In this document: positions 35,740 through 48,104 of the stretch, in pieces
Position numbering within the stretch: the stretch's first letter is position 1
How the letters are laid out: every line of letters starts with the position of its first letter
NCBI RefSeq assembly: GCF_963259705.1
Contig: NC_081861.1
Coordinates: forward strand, 106,632,102 to 106,696,101
DNA: 64,000 nt
Source: Myotis daubentonii
Taxonomy: Eukaryota; Chordata; Mammalia; Chiroptera; Vespertilionidae
Direction of reading: 5' to 3'
Notes under the pieces: generated by a model
Database searches by the model: none
Seen by the model: the letters and a program-made list of their open reading frames with translations, nothing else
Told to the model about the DNA's origin: nothing
Position numbers and translations under genes: made by a program

Positions 35740-36189
35740 AAAAATTCAAATAAACAGTCATAAAGATGTTCAAAAAAGAGGAAAATAAAATAGACGAACT
35801 CAAAGAATTTCAAAAGAGTAAGACAAATGATAAACAAACACAAATGAAGAGTATAATAACTGACATGAAAAATACATTAGAAAGAATCAATGTCAAATGA
35901 GTTAATACAGAAAAACTGATTAGCAACCTGGAAGATAGTATAGTTGAAATCACCCAATCAGAACTGCAGAAAGAAAAAGAAAATATTTTTAAAAAATTAT
36001 GGTTAGCGAAATAAGACAGTCAAAGAGAGGCAAATATCACATGATCTCAGTTATATGTGGAATCTAATGAACAAAATAAACTGATGAACAAAATAGGTCC
36101 AGAGGCATGGATGTATGGAACAGACTGACAGATCTCAGATAGGAGGGGTGGGTAAGGACATGAAGAGATTAACTAAAGAACTTATATAC

Positions 36190-36994
36190 CTACAAGTGGC
36201 CCAGTGAATGAAATTTGTGCACATTAAAAGGGAATTAATTAGAGGAAATATTTTAATATTGCTATTTGCCCTTTCTCTATAATAGAAGTGTCAGAGATGA
36301 AAGAAAATTAGTAAAATGTTTATGAAAATATTCTTTCTGTCAGAGTCTGGGGCACACTGCAGGACCCAGGGTCAAGTTGCCGCCCACTGTGTGCACCTCA
36401 AAATTGGGCGAGACCCAGACCCAGCTGGCTCCACCCCCATTGGGTGAGATCCAGACCCAGCCGGCCCCACCCCTGTCAAGCCCCACTGGGTGGGGAGCAC
36501 AGCCTCAGGTCCCCCATCAAACCCCTCTGGGTGTGGGGAGCAGCCTCAGGTCCCATGGCCTGGTGCCAGGCAAAGGGCGCAGCTTCGTTTCCCCTGGCAC
36601 GCCGTCAGGTCCCCCGGCCCGGGGTGAGGGGTGCAGCCTGAGGTCCCCTGTCAAGACCTGCTGGGCAGACGGCACAGCCTGAGGTCCCCCATCAAACCCT
36701 ACTGGGCTGGGGGCACAGCCTCAGGTCCCCTGGCCCAATGCTAGGGCGGGGGCTGCAGCCAGAGGTCTGCCAGACAAGTGCTAAGGCAGGGGCATTGCCT
36801 GAGGTCCTCCATGAAGCCCCACTGGGTGGGAGGCACAGCCTCAGGTCCCTGTTGATCTCTCATTACGGCTCTTTACAGGAACCTGCTCATTATGGCTCAT
36901 TACAGGAACCCCACCTCCACTGTAGGAGCAGCCATTTTGTGACGGCATGATGGAATGAGGGTCAATTTGCATATTGCCTCTTTATTATATAGGA
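36190..36994 (-). mobile_element. Helitron with internal minisatellite
   Basis: Plus strand starts with a decayed CTAG end (CTACAAGTGGCCCAGTG, AAATTTGTGCAC hairpin arm) and ends CTTTATTATATAGGA, complement of a TCCTATATAATAAAG start. The core is a GC-rich tandem repeat. No helicase. Confidence 0.88.
36500..36850. repeat. 41-bp imperfect tandem repeat
   Basis: The word CAGCCTCAGGTCCC or CAGCCTGAGGTCCC returns about every 41 bases, some nine units, inside the Helitron. Confidence 0.85.
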
Positions 36995-37801
36995 TATGCA
37001 CAGCCCAGGGACACGGAAAATAATGTGGTAAAGACCTGGGATGGAGCACAGGAAGGGTGGAGTGGGGCAAAGAGGAGGTAAGGGGGATATCTGTAATACT
37101 ATCAATAATGAAAAAATATATATTTTAAAATGAGTATTGTATAAGGGCCCTCAGGGATAACTGCAAAGATTCAAAGAGTCATTATATGGGGATTCCATAA
37201 GGAGAAGAGAGAGAAAGAGAAAGGGGCTAAAAGTATATTTGAAGAAATAATGGCTGAAAAATTTCTCAGTCTAGGAGAGGAAATAGATATCCAGGTTCAG
37301 GAAGCACAGAGAGATATAAACAAAAAGAGCCCAAATAGGCCCACACCAAAACATATTGTAATGAAATGACAAAAGTTAAAGAGGCAATCTCCAAGGCAGA
37401 AAAAGGAACACAAGTCACATACAGGAAAAACTCAATAAGGTTATCAGCTGATTTCTCAGCAGAAACTCTTTAAAAAAGAAGGGAGTGGCAGATATTTAAT
37501 GTGCTGAAAGAAAAAAAAACCTGCAACTTAGAATATTATACCCAGAAAAGTTATTCATATTTGAAAAAAAATCAAGAGTTTCCCTGACAAAAACTAAAAG
37601 AGTTCAGCACCAGTAAACTGGCTTTATAAGAAATATCAAAGGGTCTTCTTTATGCAGAAAAGTAAAAGCCATAACAAGAAAAAAGAAAATATAGAAAAGA
37701 AAAAAATATCTCTGGTAAAGGCAAATATATAATAAGCACAGTGAATCAACCAATTAAAAAGCAAATATGATGGTTAAAAAGAAAAATAGCAAAATTAATT
37801 A

Positions 37802-39133
37802 TCTACACTAATAAAAGAGAAACATGCAAATTGGTGTCACTCCACTATACTCACCAGCCAATTGGATGAGTATGCAAATTAACCCAACAAAGATGGCGGT
37901 TAATTTGCATACATAGGTGCCCAGTGGCCTGGGTCCCGGGAACATCATCGGGACTCAGGTCACTCCACTCTGAGGTAGGCCCCATGTGGGCCCTGAGCAG
38001 TGTAGAAAGGGCCTGTGCCAGGGAGCTCCTGGGCAGGGGCGTAGCCAGCCATTGGAGCTGTGGGGGGCCCCTGTCCAAGCCTAAAGCCTCTTCCAGAGGC
38101 ATTAAGCCTGGGTGGGGGGAAGATCTGGCCATTGGGGATAGATGGGGGTCCCCTGCCCAGGCCTGAAGCCTGGACCAGAGGCATCAGGCCTGGGCAGGGG
38201 GTAGAGCCAGCGATCAGAAGGGTCTAGGCCTCGGCCAGAGGTGTCAGGCCTGGGCAAGGGGTCGATCTGGCGATTGGAGGGTGATGGGGGTCGACGCCTC
38301 TGGCTGAGGCATCAGGCCTGGACAGGGGGCCGAGCCAGAGATAGGTGTGAACTACAGAGGAAACTCCTTTTCTGACCACTCATTGGCTAAGCTCCCTGTA
38401 TGCCACTGGTAATATTCTTAGTAACTTGGGTAATAAGAATCCAAAAAGGTGATCTAGAGTTTTTCACCACACCCCTAGCGAAAAAAAAGAAGGTCAGCTG
38501 CTGGAGGGCTAAGAAATGTCATATCTTGCCCTAGTTGGTTTAGCTCAGTGGATAATGCCTCAGCCTGCTGACCTCAGGGTCTGGGCTCAATTCTGACCAA
38601 GGGCATATACCTAGGTTGCAGACTCCTCCCTGGCCGGAGCCCAGGTCAGGGCACATGCAGGAGGCAACCAATCAAAGTGTTCCTCTCACTTTGATGTTTC
38701 TCTCTGCCTTTCCCTTTCTCTCTTCCACATTCTCTAAAAATCAATGGAAACATATCCTCAGGTGAAGATAAAAAATAATAATAATAAAGAAAAGTCATAT
38801 ACTATGAAGGACACATCTTGAAAATGCCTAAAGAAAGTTGTCATTTTTTCATGGTGAAGTGACTAGAGTCCGTGTTGATGAAAAACCTTGGTGGCTATAC
38901 TGACTGGCAGTGGCTGCAGCAGTGGGGTGATGGGGCTGGTGTCTTCCCCTGATCAGCCCGGTCACCTCCCACAAAGGGAGGCCAGACTATGGCTTAGGCC
39001 CTCTCCCCAAGGGGAGCAGGGAGCGAGTTTAAGCCTTTGGTAGAACATTCCTTGAGGGCTCCCCGTATGTGAGGGGGGCAAGGCTGGGCTGAGGGACCCT
39101 CTGGTGCATGAATTGCGTGCACTGGGCCCCTAG
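37802..39133 (+). mobile_element. Helitron, Z-type 5' end, long, first of three in a row
   Basis: Starts TCTACACTAATAAAAGAG after a host A and ends at 39130-39133 with CTAG after the hairpin text GTGCATGAATTGCGTGCAC. At 1.33 kb it is the longest single unit. About 38345-38930 does not resemble the other units here and carries a SINE (38528-38786). The element may be one unit with a foreign middle or two truncated units joined. Confidence 0.75.
38528..38786 (+). mobile_element. VES-related SINE, longer-tail subtype
   Basis: Starts GCCCTAGTTGGTTTAGCTCA and ends with the AAACATATCCTCAGGTGAAG tail and ATA repeats. Flanks AAGAAATGTCATAT (38511-38524) and AAGAAAAGTCATAT (38787-38800) differ by one base. 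It landed inside the Helitron after that had inserted. Confidence 0.94.
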
Positions 39134-39593
39134 TCCTATATAATAAAAAGGTAATATGCAAATTGACCCTAACAGCAGAACAACTGGGAATGACTGGTCA
39201 TTATGACACACACTGACCACCAGGGGGTAGATGCTCAATGCAGGAGCTCCCCCCTGGTGGTCAGTGCGCTCCCACAGGGGGACCTCTGCTCAGCCACTAG
39301 GCAGGCTGAAGGCTGCCAGCACAGTGGTGTTGGTGGGAGCCTCTCCCGCCTCCTCAGCAGCGCTAAGGATGTCTGACTGCAGCTTAGGCCTGCTTCCCAC
39401 TGGCAAGAGGACATCTCCCAAGGGCTCCCTGGCTGCCAGAGGGATATCTGACTGCCAGTTTAGGCCCAATCCCCCAGGGAGCAGGCCTAAGCCAGCAGGT
39501 GGACATCCCCCAAGGGTCCCAGACTGCGAGAGGGCACAGGCTGGGCTGAGGGACCCCCCCGAGTGCACAAATTTTTGTGCACCTGGCCTCTAG
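39134..39593 (+). mobile_element. Helitron, Y type, second of three
   Basis: Begins TCCTATATAATAAAAAGG directly after the preceding CTAG. Ends with the palindrome GTGCACAAATTTTTGTGCAC (39563-39582), then CTGGCCTCTAG. This is a textbook Helitron 3' end: hairpin, short spacer, CTAG. Non-autonomous. Confidence 0.96.
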
Positions 39594-39859
39594 TTTACAC
39601 TAATAAAAGAGAAACATGCAAATTGGTGTCACTCCGCTACGCCCACCAGCCAATCAGAGTGACTATGCAAATTAACCCAACAAAGATGATGATTAATTTG
39701 CATATACAGGAGAGGAGTGAAGACTGAAGACTGAAGAAGCTTGGCTTCTCCACTGAGGCCAGACCAAAGGCCTGGGTTCCGGGTGCCAGAGGAAAACCTG
39801 TGCCAGCAGCCAGGGGAAGGAAGACCTACTGCGCAAATCTTCGTGCAATGGGCTTCTAG
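39594..39859 (+). mobile_element. Helitron, Z type, third of three
   Basis: Begins TTTACACTAATAAAAGAG (TC mutated to TT) directly after CTAG and ends GCTTCTAG at 39859 after a hairpin remnant GCGCAAATCTTCGTGC. The host L1 resumes with T. Length 266 bp. Confidence 0.93.
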
Positions 39860-39878
39860 TAACTGCAATAAATAGCCA

Positions 39879-40100
39879 AGGGCTCAGCTAGTATAGCTTA
39901 GAGGTTGAACATTGTCCCAGGAATCAAGAGGTCACTGGTTTGATTCTTGGGTAGGGCACATGCCCAGGTTGCAGGTTAGATTCCCAATAGGAAAAATACA
40001 GGAGGAAGCCAATCAATAATGTTTCTCTCTCATCAATGTTTGTATCTCTCTAGTCCTCTTTCTTCTTCTTTCTTTAAAAATCAATAAAACATATTACAAA
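39879..40100 (+). mobile_element. VES SINE, diverged
   Basis: GGGCTCAGCTAGTATAGCTT head, TGGTTTGATTCTTGGGTAGG, GGAGGAAGCCAATCAATAAT and an A-rich end. Confidence 0.85.
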
Positions 40101-40204
40101 ATAAAATAGTCAAGACATGCACAAAACAAAATATATAAAACATAACATCAAAAACATAAAGTATGGTGGGAAGCATAAAAATGTAGTGCACTTAGAATGC
40201 ATTT

Positions 40205-40411
40205 GAGCACTGGCTGGTGTGGCTCAGTTCTAGAGCGTCTTTCTATGCACTGAAAGGTCCCCTGTTAGATTCCCCAGTTATAGGCTCAATCCCCAGTAGG
40301 GAATGTGCAGGAGGCAGCCAAAAAGATGTTTATTTTTTATGGATGTTTCTCTCCCTCTCTCCCTCTTCCTTCCCTTTTCTCTAAAATATCAACTACAAAA
40401 ACATAAACAAT
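40205..40411 (+). mobile_element. VES SINE with target duplication
   Basis: CACTGGCTGGTGTGGCTCAG head and GTGCAGGAGGCAGCC core. AATGCATTT flanks it at 40196-40204 and 40412-40420. Confidence 0.92.
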
Positions 40412-40746
40412 AATGCATTTAAAGTTAAATGCATGTCAGCTTAAGAACCTCATAGTAACCACAAACCAAAAATCTACAGAGCATACAAAAAATAAAGATA
40501 AAGGAATGCAAACAAAACAGTAAATAAAACCTGCTAATTTGAAGGAAAAAGATCTAGAGAAGAATAAAGGAACAGAAAACTAGAAAAAATAACCAAGAAA
40601 TAATGAACAAAACACCAATAAGTACATACCTATCAACAATTATTTTAAATATAAATGAACTAAATGCTTCAATAAAAAAACAGGGTGGTTGAAAAGATTA
40701 AAAAGAAAAAGACCCATCTATATGCTGCCTACAAGAGACTCACTTT

Positions 40747-40965
40747 ACTTTTTAAAATATATTTTTATTGATTTCAGAGAGGAAGGGTGTAGGAGAGAGA
40801 GATAAAAACATCAATGAAAATAGAGAATCATTGATTGGTTGCCTCCTGCATGCCCTTCCTCCCCAAGAGATGGAGCTCACAACCAGGCATGTGCCCTGAC
40901 CAGGAATCGAACTGTGACCTTTTGGCTCATAGGTCAGTGCTCAACAACTAAGCCACATTAGCCTA
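40747..40965 (-). mobile_element. VES SINE with target duplication
   Basis: Complement of a VES element in L1 ORF2. Flanks ACAAGAGACTCACTTT (40731-40746) and ACAAGAGGCTCAATTT (40966-40981) match at 14 of 16 bases. Confidence 0.94.
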
Positions 40966-41443
40966 ACAAGAGGCTCAATTTAGATAAAAAGACACATACA
41001 GACTGAAATTGAATGGATGTAAAAGATATTGCATGCAAATAGAAACAAAAATAAAGTTCAGACAACAATACACATATCAGACAAATTAGACTTTAAAACA
41101 AAGAATGCAAAAAGAATAAAGTTCATCACAGAATGACGAAGGGGCAATCCAAGAAGAAGACATAATAATTATAATATCTATACACCCAATATAGGAGCAC
41201 TTAATATTAATGAACATAAAGGTAGAAATTAGCAGTAATACAATAATTGTTGGGAACTTTAATACCCTACTGACTTCAATAGATAGATCATCCAGACAGA
41301 AAATTAATAAGGAAATACTGGCCTTAAATATCACATTAAACCAGATTGCCTTAATAGAAATTTATAGAACATTTTATCACAAACTTTAGAATATACATTT
41401 TTAAAAGTGAACATGGAATGTTTTCTAGGTTAGATTACATTTT

Positions 41444-41665
41444 TTTAAAAAAAATATATATTTTATTGATTTTTTACAGAGAGGAAGGGAGAGAGATAGA
41501 TAGTTAGAAACATCGATGGGAGAGAAACATCGATCAGCTGCCTCCTGCACATCTCCCACTGGGGATGTGCCCACAACCCAGGTACATACCCTTGACCGGA
41601 ATCGAACCTGGGACCTTTCAGTCCGCAGGCCGACGCTCTATCCACTGAGCCAAACCGGTTTCGGC
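41444..41665 (-). mobile_element. VES SINE with target duplication
   Basis: Close relative of the copies at 16003 and 26131, ending CCAAACCGGTTTCGGC. Flanked by TAGATTACATTTT at 41431-41443 and 41671-41683, identical. Confidence 0.96.
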
Positions 41666-43137
41666 ATGGGTAGATTACATTTTAATCCACAAAATAAACC
41701 TCAACAAATTCAAGATCACTGAAATTATATCAATCACATTTTCCAACCTCAATGGCATGAAACAAAAAATAAATTACAAAGAAAACTGAAAATAAGCAAA
41801 CAAACAAATGTGGAGGCTAAACAACATGCTAAGAAAACATCAATGGATCAAAGAGGAAATAAAACAAGAAGTCAAAATTCTTATTGTGACAAAAATAAAA
41901 TGAAAACACAACTTCCTGAAATTTATGAGGTACAGCAAAAGCAGTTCTAAAAAGGAATTTCATAGCCATACGACATACCTCAAGAAACAGGAAAAACAAC
42001 AAATACACAATATCACTTTATACTTACAGGAACTAGGAAAAGAACACAAAACCCCAAAGTAAGCAGAAGGAAGAAGTTAATAAAAATCCTAGCAGAAAAA
42101 AATAGCTAGTCTATAAAATAAAAGATCAATATGACTAAAAACTGCTTATTTAAAAGGATAATAAAATTGAGAAACCTTTAACCACACTCTTAAAGTAAAA
42201 AAAAAAAAAGAGCCCCAATAAAATCAGAAAAGAAAGAGGAGAGATTATACTAGACACCTCAAATATACAAAGGATCATTAAAGAATACTATGACAAATTG
42301 TTTGCCAACAAATTGGAATATCTAGAATATATACATCAGTTATTTAAAACATATAACATTCCAAAACTAAACCAGGAAAAGAAAATCTGAACAGACTGAT
42401 TATCAGCAATGAAATTGAAGCAGTAATGAAAAAACCTTCCAACAGACAAGTCTTGGACCAGATGGCTTCACAGGTGAATTATACCAAACATTTAAATAAG
42501 TAATACCTATTCTTTTCAAACTGCTGCAAAAAATTGGAAAGGAAGGAACACTTCCAATCTCATAATATGAAGTCAGACTTAACCTGATACCAAAACCAGC
42601 AAAGTGATTACAAAAGAAGAAAATTACAGGTCAATATTCCTGATGAACATAGATGTAAAAATTCTTGGCAAAACATTAGCAAACTGTATTCAATAATGCA
42701 GTAAAAAGATTATACATCATGACAAAGTGCAATTTACCAAGGAACCAAAAATTGTTCAATATTTGCAAAACAATGAAACATCACATCAACAAAATCGAGG
42801 ATAAAAATCATCTCAATAGGTGCAGAAAAATCATTTGTCAAAATTCAACATCCATTTATGATTTTAAAAAATTCTCAAGAAAGTGGATATAGAAGGTATA
42901 AAAGAAACTTACATCAGAATGACAAAGGCATTATTATATGACAAGCCCACAGTTAACATCATACACATTAGAAAAAAAAACACCCTGAAATATTTTCCTC
43001 TAAAATCAGTGTCAAGACAAGGATGCTAACTCTCACCACTATTTTTAATGTGGTATTCAAAAGTCCTAGCCACAGAAATTAGATGAGAAAAAGAAAACAC
43101 ATCCAATTTGGAAATGAAGGCATAAAACTATCACTGG

Positions 43138-44209
43138 GAAAATAGCTCTTGACATTAATTGAATTTGGTTTTATGAACAATTCAGCTTGTCTTTATAATT
43201 CTTGTGGAAAATTCTCATAGATTAAACAAGTCTCATATTTGGTAATTACTTGACTGGATGCTCTTAAAAAGTCACATCTAACACTAATATTATACTCAGA
43301 GGGACCATTTAAAACTTTAAAAATAACTAATTGATAATATAATACTTTAGACTTCATTGGGTCTTCATAACATTTACCAGTATTATTAATTCAAGTAACT
43401 TATGACAATATTGAGAAAACTTCAAACCAAATTTTATTCTCCCTTCCAAATTCTAGCAGATCCCTTTTCTTTTTGTTCACCCAAAGCTTATTCTGTCATG
43501 CCTTCTCACTAATTCTTGATAATGCTTTATATCATTAAAACTTTAGTGTTTCCATTCAGGCAAGGATGTTGACCAGTCTGTTTAAGTGAAGCTCCTTAAA
43601 TATGCAGATCGTGGGTCAAAGATAAGTGTTGAGGGTAGTCTGTTTAAGGCTTGATTCACAAAGTTACTTGGGTGAATGTCTGTCAATATATTATCACAAT
43701 AGTATAAGTAAGAGGCTGAAAAAAAACCTCTATTAAATTTAAATATTAGAGTAAAGATCTACTTTCTTTTGTGATTTCTACAATATCTTACTGCACAAAG
43801 TATTTTTTCATAGGAATTTAGCACTAACAGTCAATGTGGTCTTGCTCCTAATTCTTCCTTACATGAACCTCCTGTTTTGGCAAAATTGACATCTTAATGT
43901 TGCACATGCTTTCATTCTTGGCTGATGCCATACCTTCTCTTTGGAAAGCACCATATCCCATCAGTTTCCATCTCTGTCAATTAGAATTTGATTAATTTTT
44001 CTATGTCTATCTTAATATCCATCCTTTCCATGAAGCCTCTCTTCATTCCTCCTAAATGCATATGATAGCCTCCTTCTTTGAGTCTCCATAATATTCTTCC
44101 ATGGTATATCTCTTACATTCCTTAGTATTATAATTGTTGGTGTCTTTGACTTAATCCCTCTACTTATCCAAAAGTGCCCTGAAGACAGAGACTATGTCCT
44201 ATCTATTTA
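43138..44209. other. Unassigned sequence
   Basis: No gene or repeat recognised. Confidence 0.6.
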
Positions 44210-44791
44210 CTAGAGGCTCGGTGCATGAAATTTGTGCACAGGGGTGTGTGTCCCTCAGCCCAGCCTGTACCCTCTCCAATCTGGGACCCCTCGAGGGATG
44301 AGAGGTCAGTCGGACATCCCTCTCACAATCCAGGACTGCTGGCTCCCAACCACTCGCCTGCCTGCCTGCCTGATTGCCCCAAACCACTTCTGATTGCCAG
44401 CCTGATCACCCCCTAACCACTGCCGTGCCAGCCTGATCAACGCCTAACTGCTCCCCTGCCTGCCCAATTGTCCCTAACTGCTCTCCTATGCTGGCCTGGT
44501 CACTCCTAACTGCCCTCCCCTGCAGGCCGGGTTTCCCCCAACTGTGCTCCCTGTTTGCCTAATCACACCCAACTGCCCTCCCCTGCAGGCCTGATCCCTC
44601 CCAATTGCCCTCCTTTGCAGGCCTGGTTCCCCCCAACTGCCTTCCCTCACAGGCCTGGTCCTTCCCAACTCCCCTCCCCTGCTGGCCATCTTGTGTCCAC
44701 ATGGTGGCGGCCATCTTTGACCACATGGGGGTGGCCATCCTGTGTGTTGGAGTGATAGTCAATTTGCATATTACTCTTTTATTAGATAGGA
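44210..44791 (-). mobile_element. Helitron with internal minisatellite
   Basis: Plus strand starts CTAGAGGCTCGGTGCATGAA with an AATTTGTGCAC arm and ends CTTTTATTAGATAGGA, complement of TCCTATCTAATAAAAG. The internal text is shared in part with 48889-49342. Confidence 0.93.
44395..44690. repeat. 32-bp imperfect tandem repeat
   Basis: Units of the type GCAGGCCTGATCCCTCCCAA repeated about nine times inside the Helitron, clearest at 44522-44680. Short open frames here (44486-44689 minus, 44555-44755 plus) are products of the repeat. Confidence 0.85.
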
Positions 44792-44792
44792 T

Positions 44793-44827
<35 letters not shown>

Positions 44828-44829
44828 TT
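44790..44829. repeat. (TTTA)n microsatellite
   Basis: About ten TTTA units directly at the Helitron's 5' border. Confidence 0.95.
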
Positions 44830-45040
44830 ACCCAGAGCACCAGGCTTCATACATACAGAAAAATAAATTATTTATGAATTGATTCTTCAGCTGAATTCAG
44901 GAAAAAGATAGGCCATTTGTGGCAAATGTATATTTCATTAGAGCTAAACCAGTTTGGGGGTCATGACTTATTGGAACCACAAAGGTAACAATGGCTTTAT
45001 ATAAATCAGTATGTCCCCCCAAAAGCTTAGTTGCTTTATA

Positions 45041-45678
45041 TCATCTAATCTATTAAGAGAAACATGCAAATTGACCATACCTCTGCTACACCCACAAGCC
45101 ACTCCCACAAGCCATGCCCACAAGCCAATCAGGAGCAAATATGCAACTTAACCCAACTAAGATGGCAGTGGCCACAGAGCTGGAGTGAGCGGGAGGCTTA
45201 GGTTACCCCCGGCAATGGAGAAAGCCAAGCTTTCCGCCTGCCCTGCCGGCCCTGAGCTCTGCTCAAGGCTACAAAGTTTCAATTATAAAAGATAAATAAA
45301 TCCCAGATACCTGCTTCCAGCTGCCGTGGCCTCCGCTCAAGGAGGGCCTGGGAGCCTTGACTTGCCAGAGGCAACCCAGGCTTTCAGGACCTGGGATTTA
45401 CTCAAGACTACAAAGTTTCAATTATAGAAATTAAATAAATCCCAGATACCTGCTTCCAGCCTGGGGCCATGGCCAGCCTGAAAACGGCCATCAGCCCCTC
45501 ACCCAGGCTGGCCAGGTACCCCAGTAGGGCCCCCCACCCTGAAGGGGCTGTGGGCAGCCTGAAAACGGCCCTCAGCCCCTCATCCAGACTGGCCAGGCAC
45601 CCCAGAGGGACCTCCACCCTGATTCAGGACACCCTCCAAGACAAACCAGCTGGCCCTCACCCATGCACCACGCCTCTA
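45041..45678 (+). mobile_element. Helitron, X type, fused to Y type
   Basis: 5' end altered (TCTAATCTATTAAGAG); ends CACGCCTCTA with no G, followed at once by TCCTATATAATAAAAGGG. Contains two roughly 80-bp units (AAAACGGCC...CAGCCCCTCA). Same layout as 7703-8398 and 49882-50527. Confidence 0.9.
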
Positions 45679-45994
45679 TCCTATATAATAAAAGGGTAAT
45701 ATGCAAATTGACCCTAACAGCAGAACGACTGGGAATGACTGGTCACTATGACACACACTGACCACCAGGGGGCAGACGCTCAATGCAGGAGCTACCCCCA
45801 GTGGTCAGTGTGCTCCCACAGGGGGAGCTCTGCTCAGCCACAAGGCAGGCTGACGGCTGCCAGCACAGTGGTGCTGGTGGGAGCCTCTCCCGCCTCCTCA
45901 GCAGTGCTAAGGATGTCTGACTGCAGCTTATGCATGCTCCCCGCTGGCAATAGGACATTCCCCAAGGGCTCCTGGGCTGACAGAGGACCTCTAG
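45679..45994 (+). mobile_element. Helitron, Y type, short, without the usual 3' hairpin
   Basis: Starts TCCTATATAATAAAAGGG; ends GAGGACCTCTAG at 45994. Matches the first two thirds of 39134-39593 and then goes straight to CTCTAG, so the GTGCAC palindrome region is missing. Confidence 0.88.
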
Positions 45995-48100
45995 TATGTA
46001 ATAGAGACAGAACACATGTCTGAATACTTTTACCAAGATAGCCTGTCTGGCATGCCAGCTAACTAACGTTTCTTAATATGTTCCTGGAAAATAAATATTA
46101 CAGCACAGCTTCAAGCCCAATCATCCTATATTGAAGTGATTACACCTTTGCCAAATAAGGAATAATATTGATTTCCTCAAGTGTTACACTGACTGACTGG
46201 GTCGAGCAGGTTACTGATAATAAACTACTTGAGGGGATTATCTTCATTTCTGACAATCCCTTAACAACAGATAGTGCTTTGCAAGGTTCTTCACATCATG
46301 GCACCCATAGAAATACTCTGTATAGCATAATGGAGTAAAAAGATGAGGCTGAGAGGGGTCAGTGGTAACCTTGGCTCAGGATATCCAGTTACCATGGGCT
46401 GTGCCTGGCCACACCAAGGACTGAGGGAAAATCAATATATCAGCACACTTGAAACCTATTCCCAGTTATGTGTGGCTTGGTATAACAGTTGAGAAACTCT
46501 CTCACACAACATAGAATGGTGGCATGGAGACAGTATCCAGCTTGAATTTGGTAAACCAAGTTGTCGACTTCATGGAGATGCTGGTTCTAGGAAGTGGTAT
46601 ATGATGAAGGAGGGAGGTTGAAGGTGCAACTAGGGAAAAGGTCTGGTGATGAATAAAATTTCTAGTGAGTTTCTAAATCCCAAGGAGTCATGTGAGCTTC
46701 TATGGCTACCTCTCTCAAATGCATACAGGGTTAAAACCAGTAAAATTGATTGATGAGACACAATTCCTGTTCAGGCCATTGCAAACATTCCAGGTGGATA
46801 GTGAAATAAGTAAGCTAAGAAAGCCAAAGGATATGAAAGAGTGAGTGAAGAAGCAAAATGAACCCTAGAGTTATCAGGAGTTATCTGTACCCAATAAAAA
46901 TCCAAACCAAGTTCTTTAGTTTACCACAATAACATTACATTATAAGTCATACAATCATCATGAGGGGACAGAAATAAAAATGGAGTACAAATTTCTTGTC
47001 ATAAAGAGAATAGTCAGCAATGAGAAAGCTAAGGCTGTGACTGTTGGTTGTGTGTTTCACCTTTCCTTGGCAGTAGATTATTAGTTCAAATACCAGTACG
47101 AGAAGTCTGACCATGAGAAATTGCCTCTGCTTGGACCTTCTCTGAGCCCTTCCACCCCGCCCACACTATAACCTTACTTTTAAGAAAATGCAATTTTCTA
47201 AGAGTTCTCAGAAAGTCAGATCATCTTTTCACAGAAGGTCAGGATGAAAGTCATCCTAAAAATGTGCTTGATCTTTTCACACCTAGCTCAATTGCAAGTA
47301 GAAATTTTACATGTCCATGAAGTGAAATCCCAGAGCAAGTTTTAAGACACATGACCTTGAATGTTTATGAACTCTTGAGAAGCAATGTGAGTACATCTGT
47401 ATTGCTCTGCTGCCCCCTTGTAGTGAATAAAAATAAGAAAGCTGCTTAAGGAGAACAGCTGTACCATCTCTTTCATTTCACAAATATCAAGCCTCATCCA
47501 ATTCGTGAGATGAATGGGATGTAAGAATCCAGGCTTCCAAAAATAGAACAGTGATCAATTACTCACCATCATCTTGCTGGCCTTTTTAAAGGTTGCAGGT
47601 ACATGGGGCTCTCATTGGCAACTTTGCCTAAGTTGATTGATCAATTGAGTCATACAGCCAACTAGTTTGACAGATTCTTTTCGTCTAGCTGACAGAATTG
47701 ATTGATTATTTTTATATCAAGAAGGCTCAGCCTTAATATATTCAGGGAATCATTCTAGTGGGCATCTTGCAGATAAATTATTTCATTATAGGCAGAGAAA
47801 AACATTTTTTATTTTGTCATATTCATTTTTTATTAATAAATCATTACAAATATAGTTGGTACTATCTACATAGTCCTTTTTGGGGGGTAGAAGAATGGAA
47901 AGGGGGATAAATAATGATGGAAGGAGACTTGACTTGGGGTGATAAACACAGAATACAATGTACAAGATGATGCATTATAGAATCATTTACTTAAAACCTA
48001 CATAATTTTATTAAGCAATGTCACCACAATAAATTCAATAAAAAAGAGACAAAAATCTTTGAGAGAATTAATAGCTGCTGTTTATATCATGGAATTAGGA
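45995..48100. other. Unassigned sequence
   Basis: About 2.1 kb without a gene, RNA or clear repeat that I can recognise. Confidence 0.6.
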
Positions 48101-48104
48101 ATAT

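Larger units (their letters stand above)
35996..37135 (+). mobile_element. L1 3' end, split by a Helitron
   Basis: L1 ORF2 end and 3' UTR (TTAGCGAAATAAGACAGTCA onward) to about 36189, resumed at 36995 (TATGCACAGCCCAGGGACAC) and ending A-rich near 37130. Confidence 0.85.
34825..43137 (+). mobile_element. Old near-complete LINE-1 (L1M-like), heavily interrupted
   Basis: 5' region (about 34825-35300), ORF1 start near AAGCAAAATGAGGAGAAAG (35300), ORF1 remnants at 35320-35995 and 37140-37640, linker at 37641-37801 and 39860-40630, ORF2 endonuclease at 40630-41380 and RT start to 43137, where it stops short of the catalytic FADD box. All frames broken. It hosts the tRNA half, two L1 tails, four Helitrons and five SINEs, which makes it one of the oldest layers here. 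Confidence 0.8.

Noticed and set aside
36377..36682. Open frame of 101 codons in a GC-rich stretch
   Set aside because: Product of the 41-bp Helitron minisatellite.
39231..39593. Open frames of about 90-120 codons in Y-type Helitrons (also near 7306, 45748, 52031)
   Set aside because: They recur only because the Helitron recurs. No Rep or helicase motif, and frames differ between copies.
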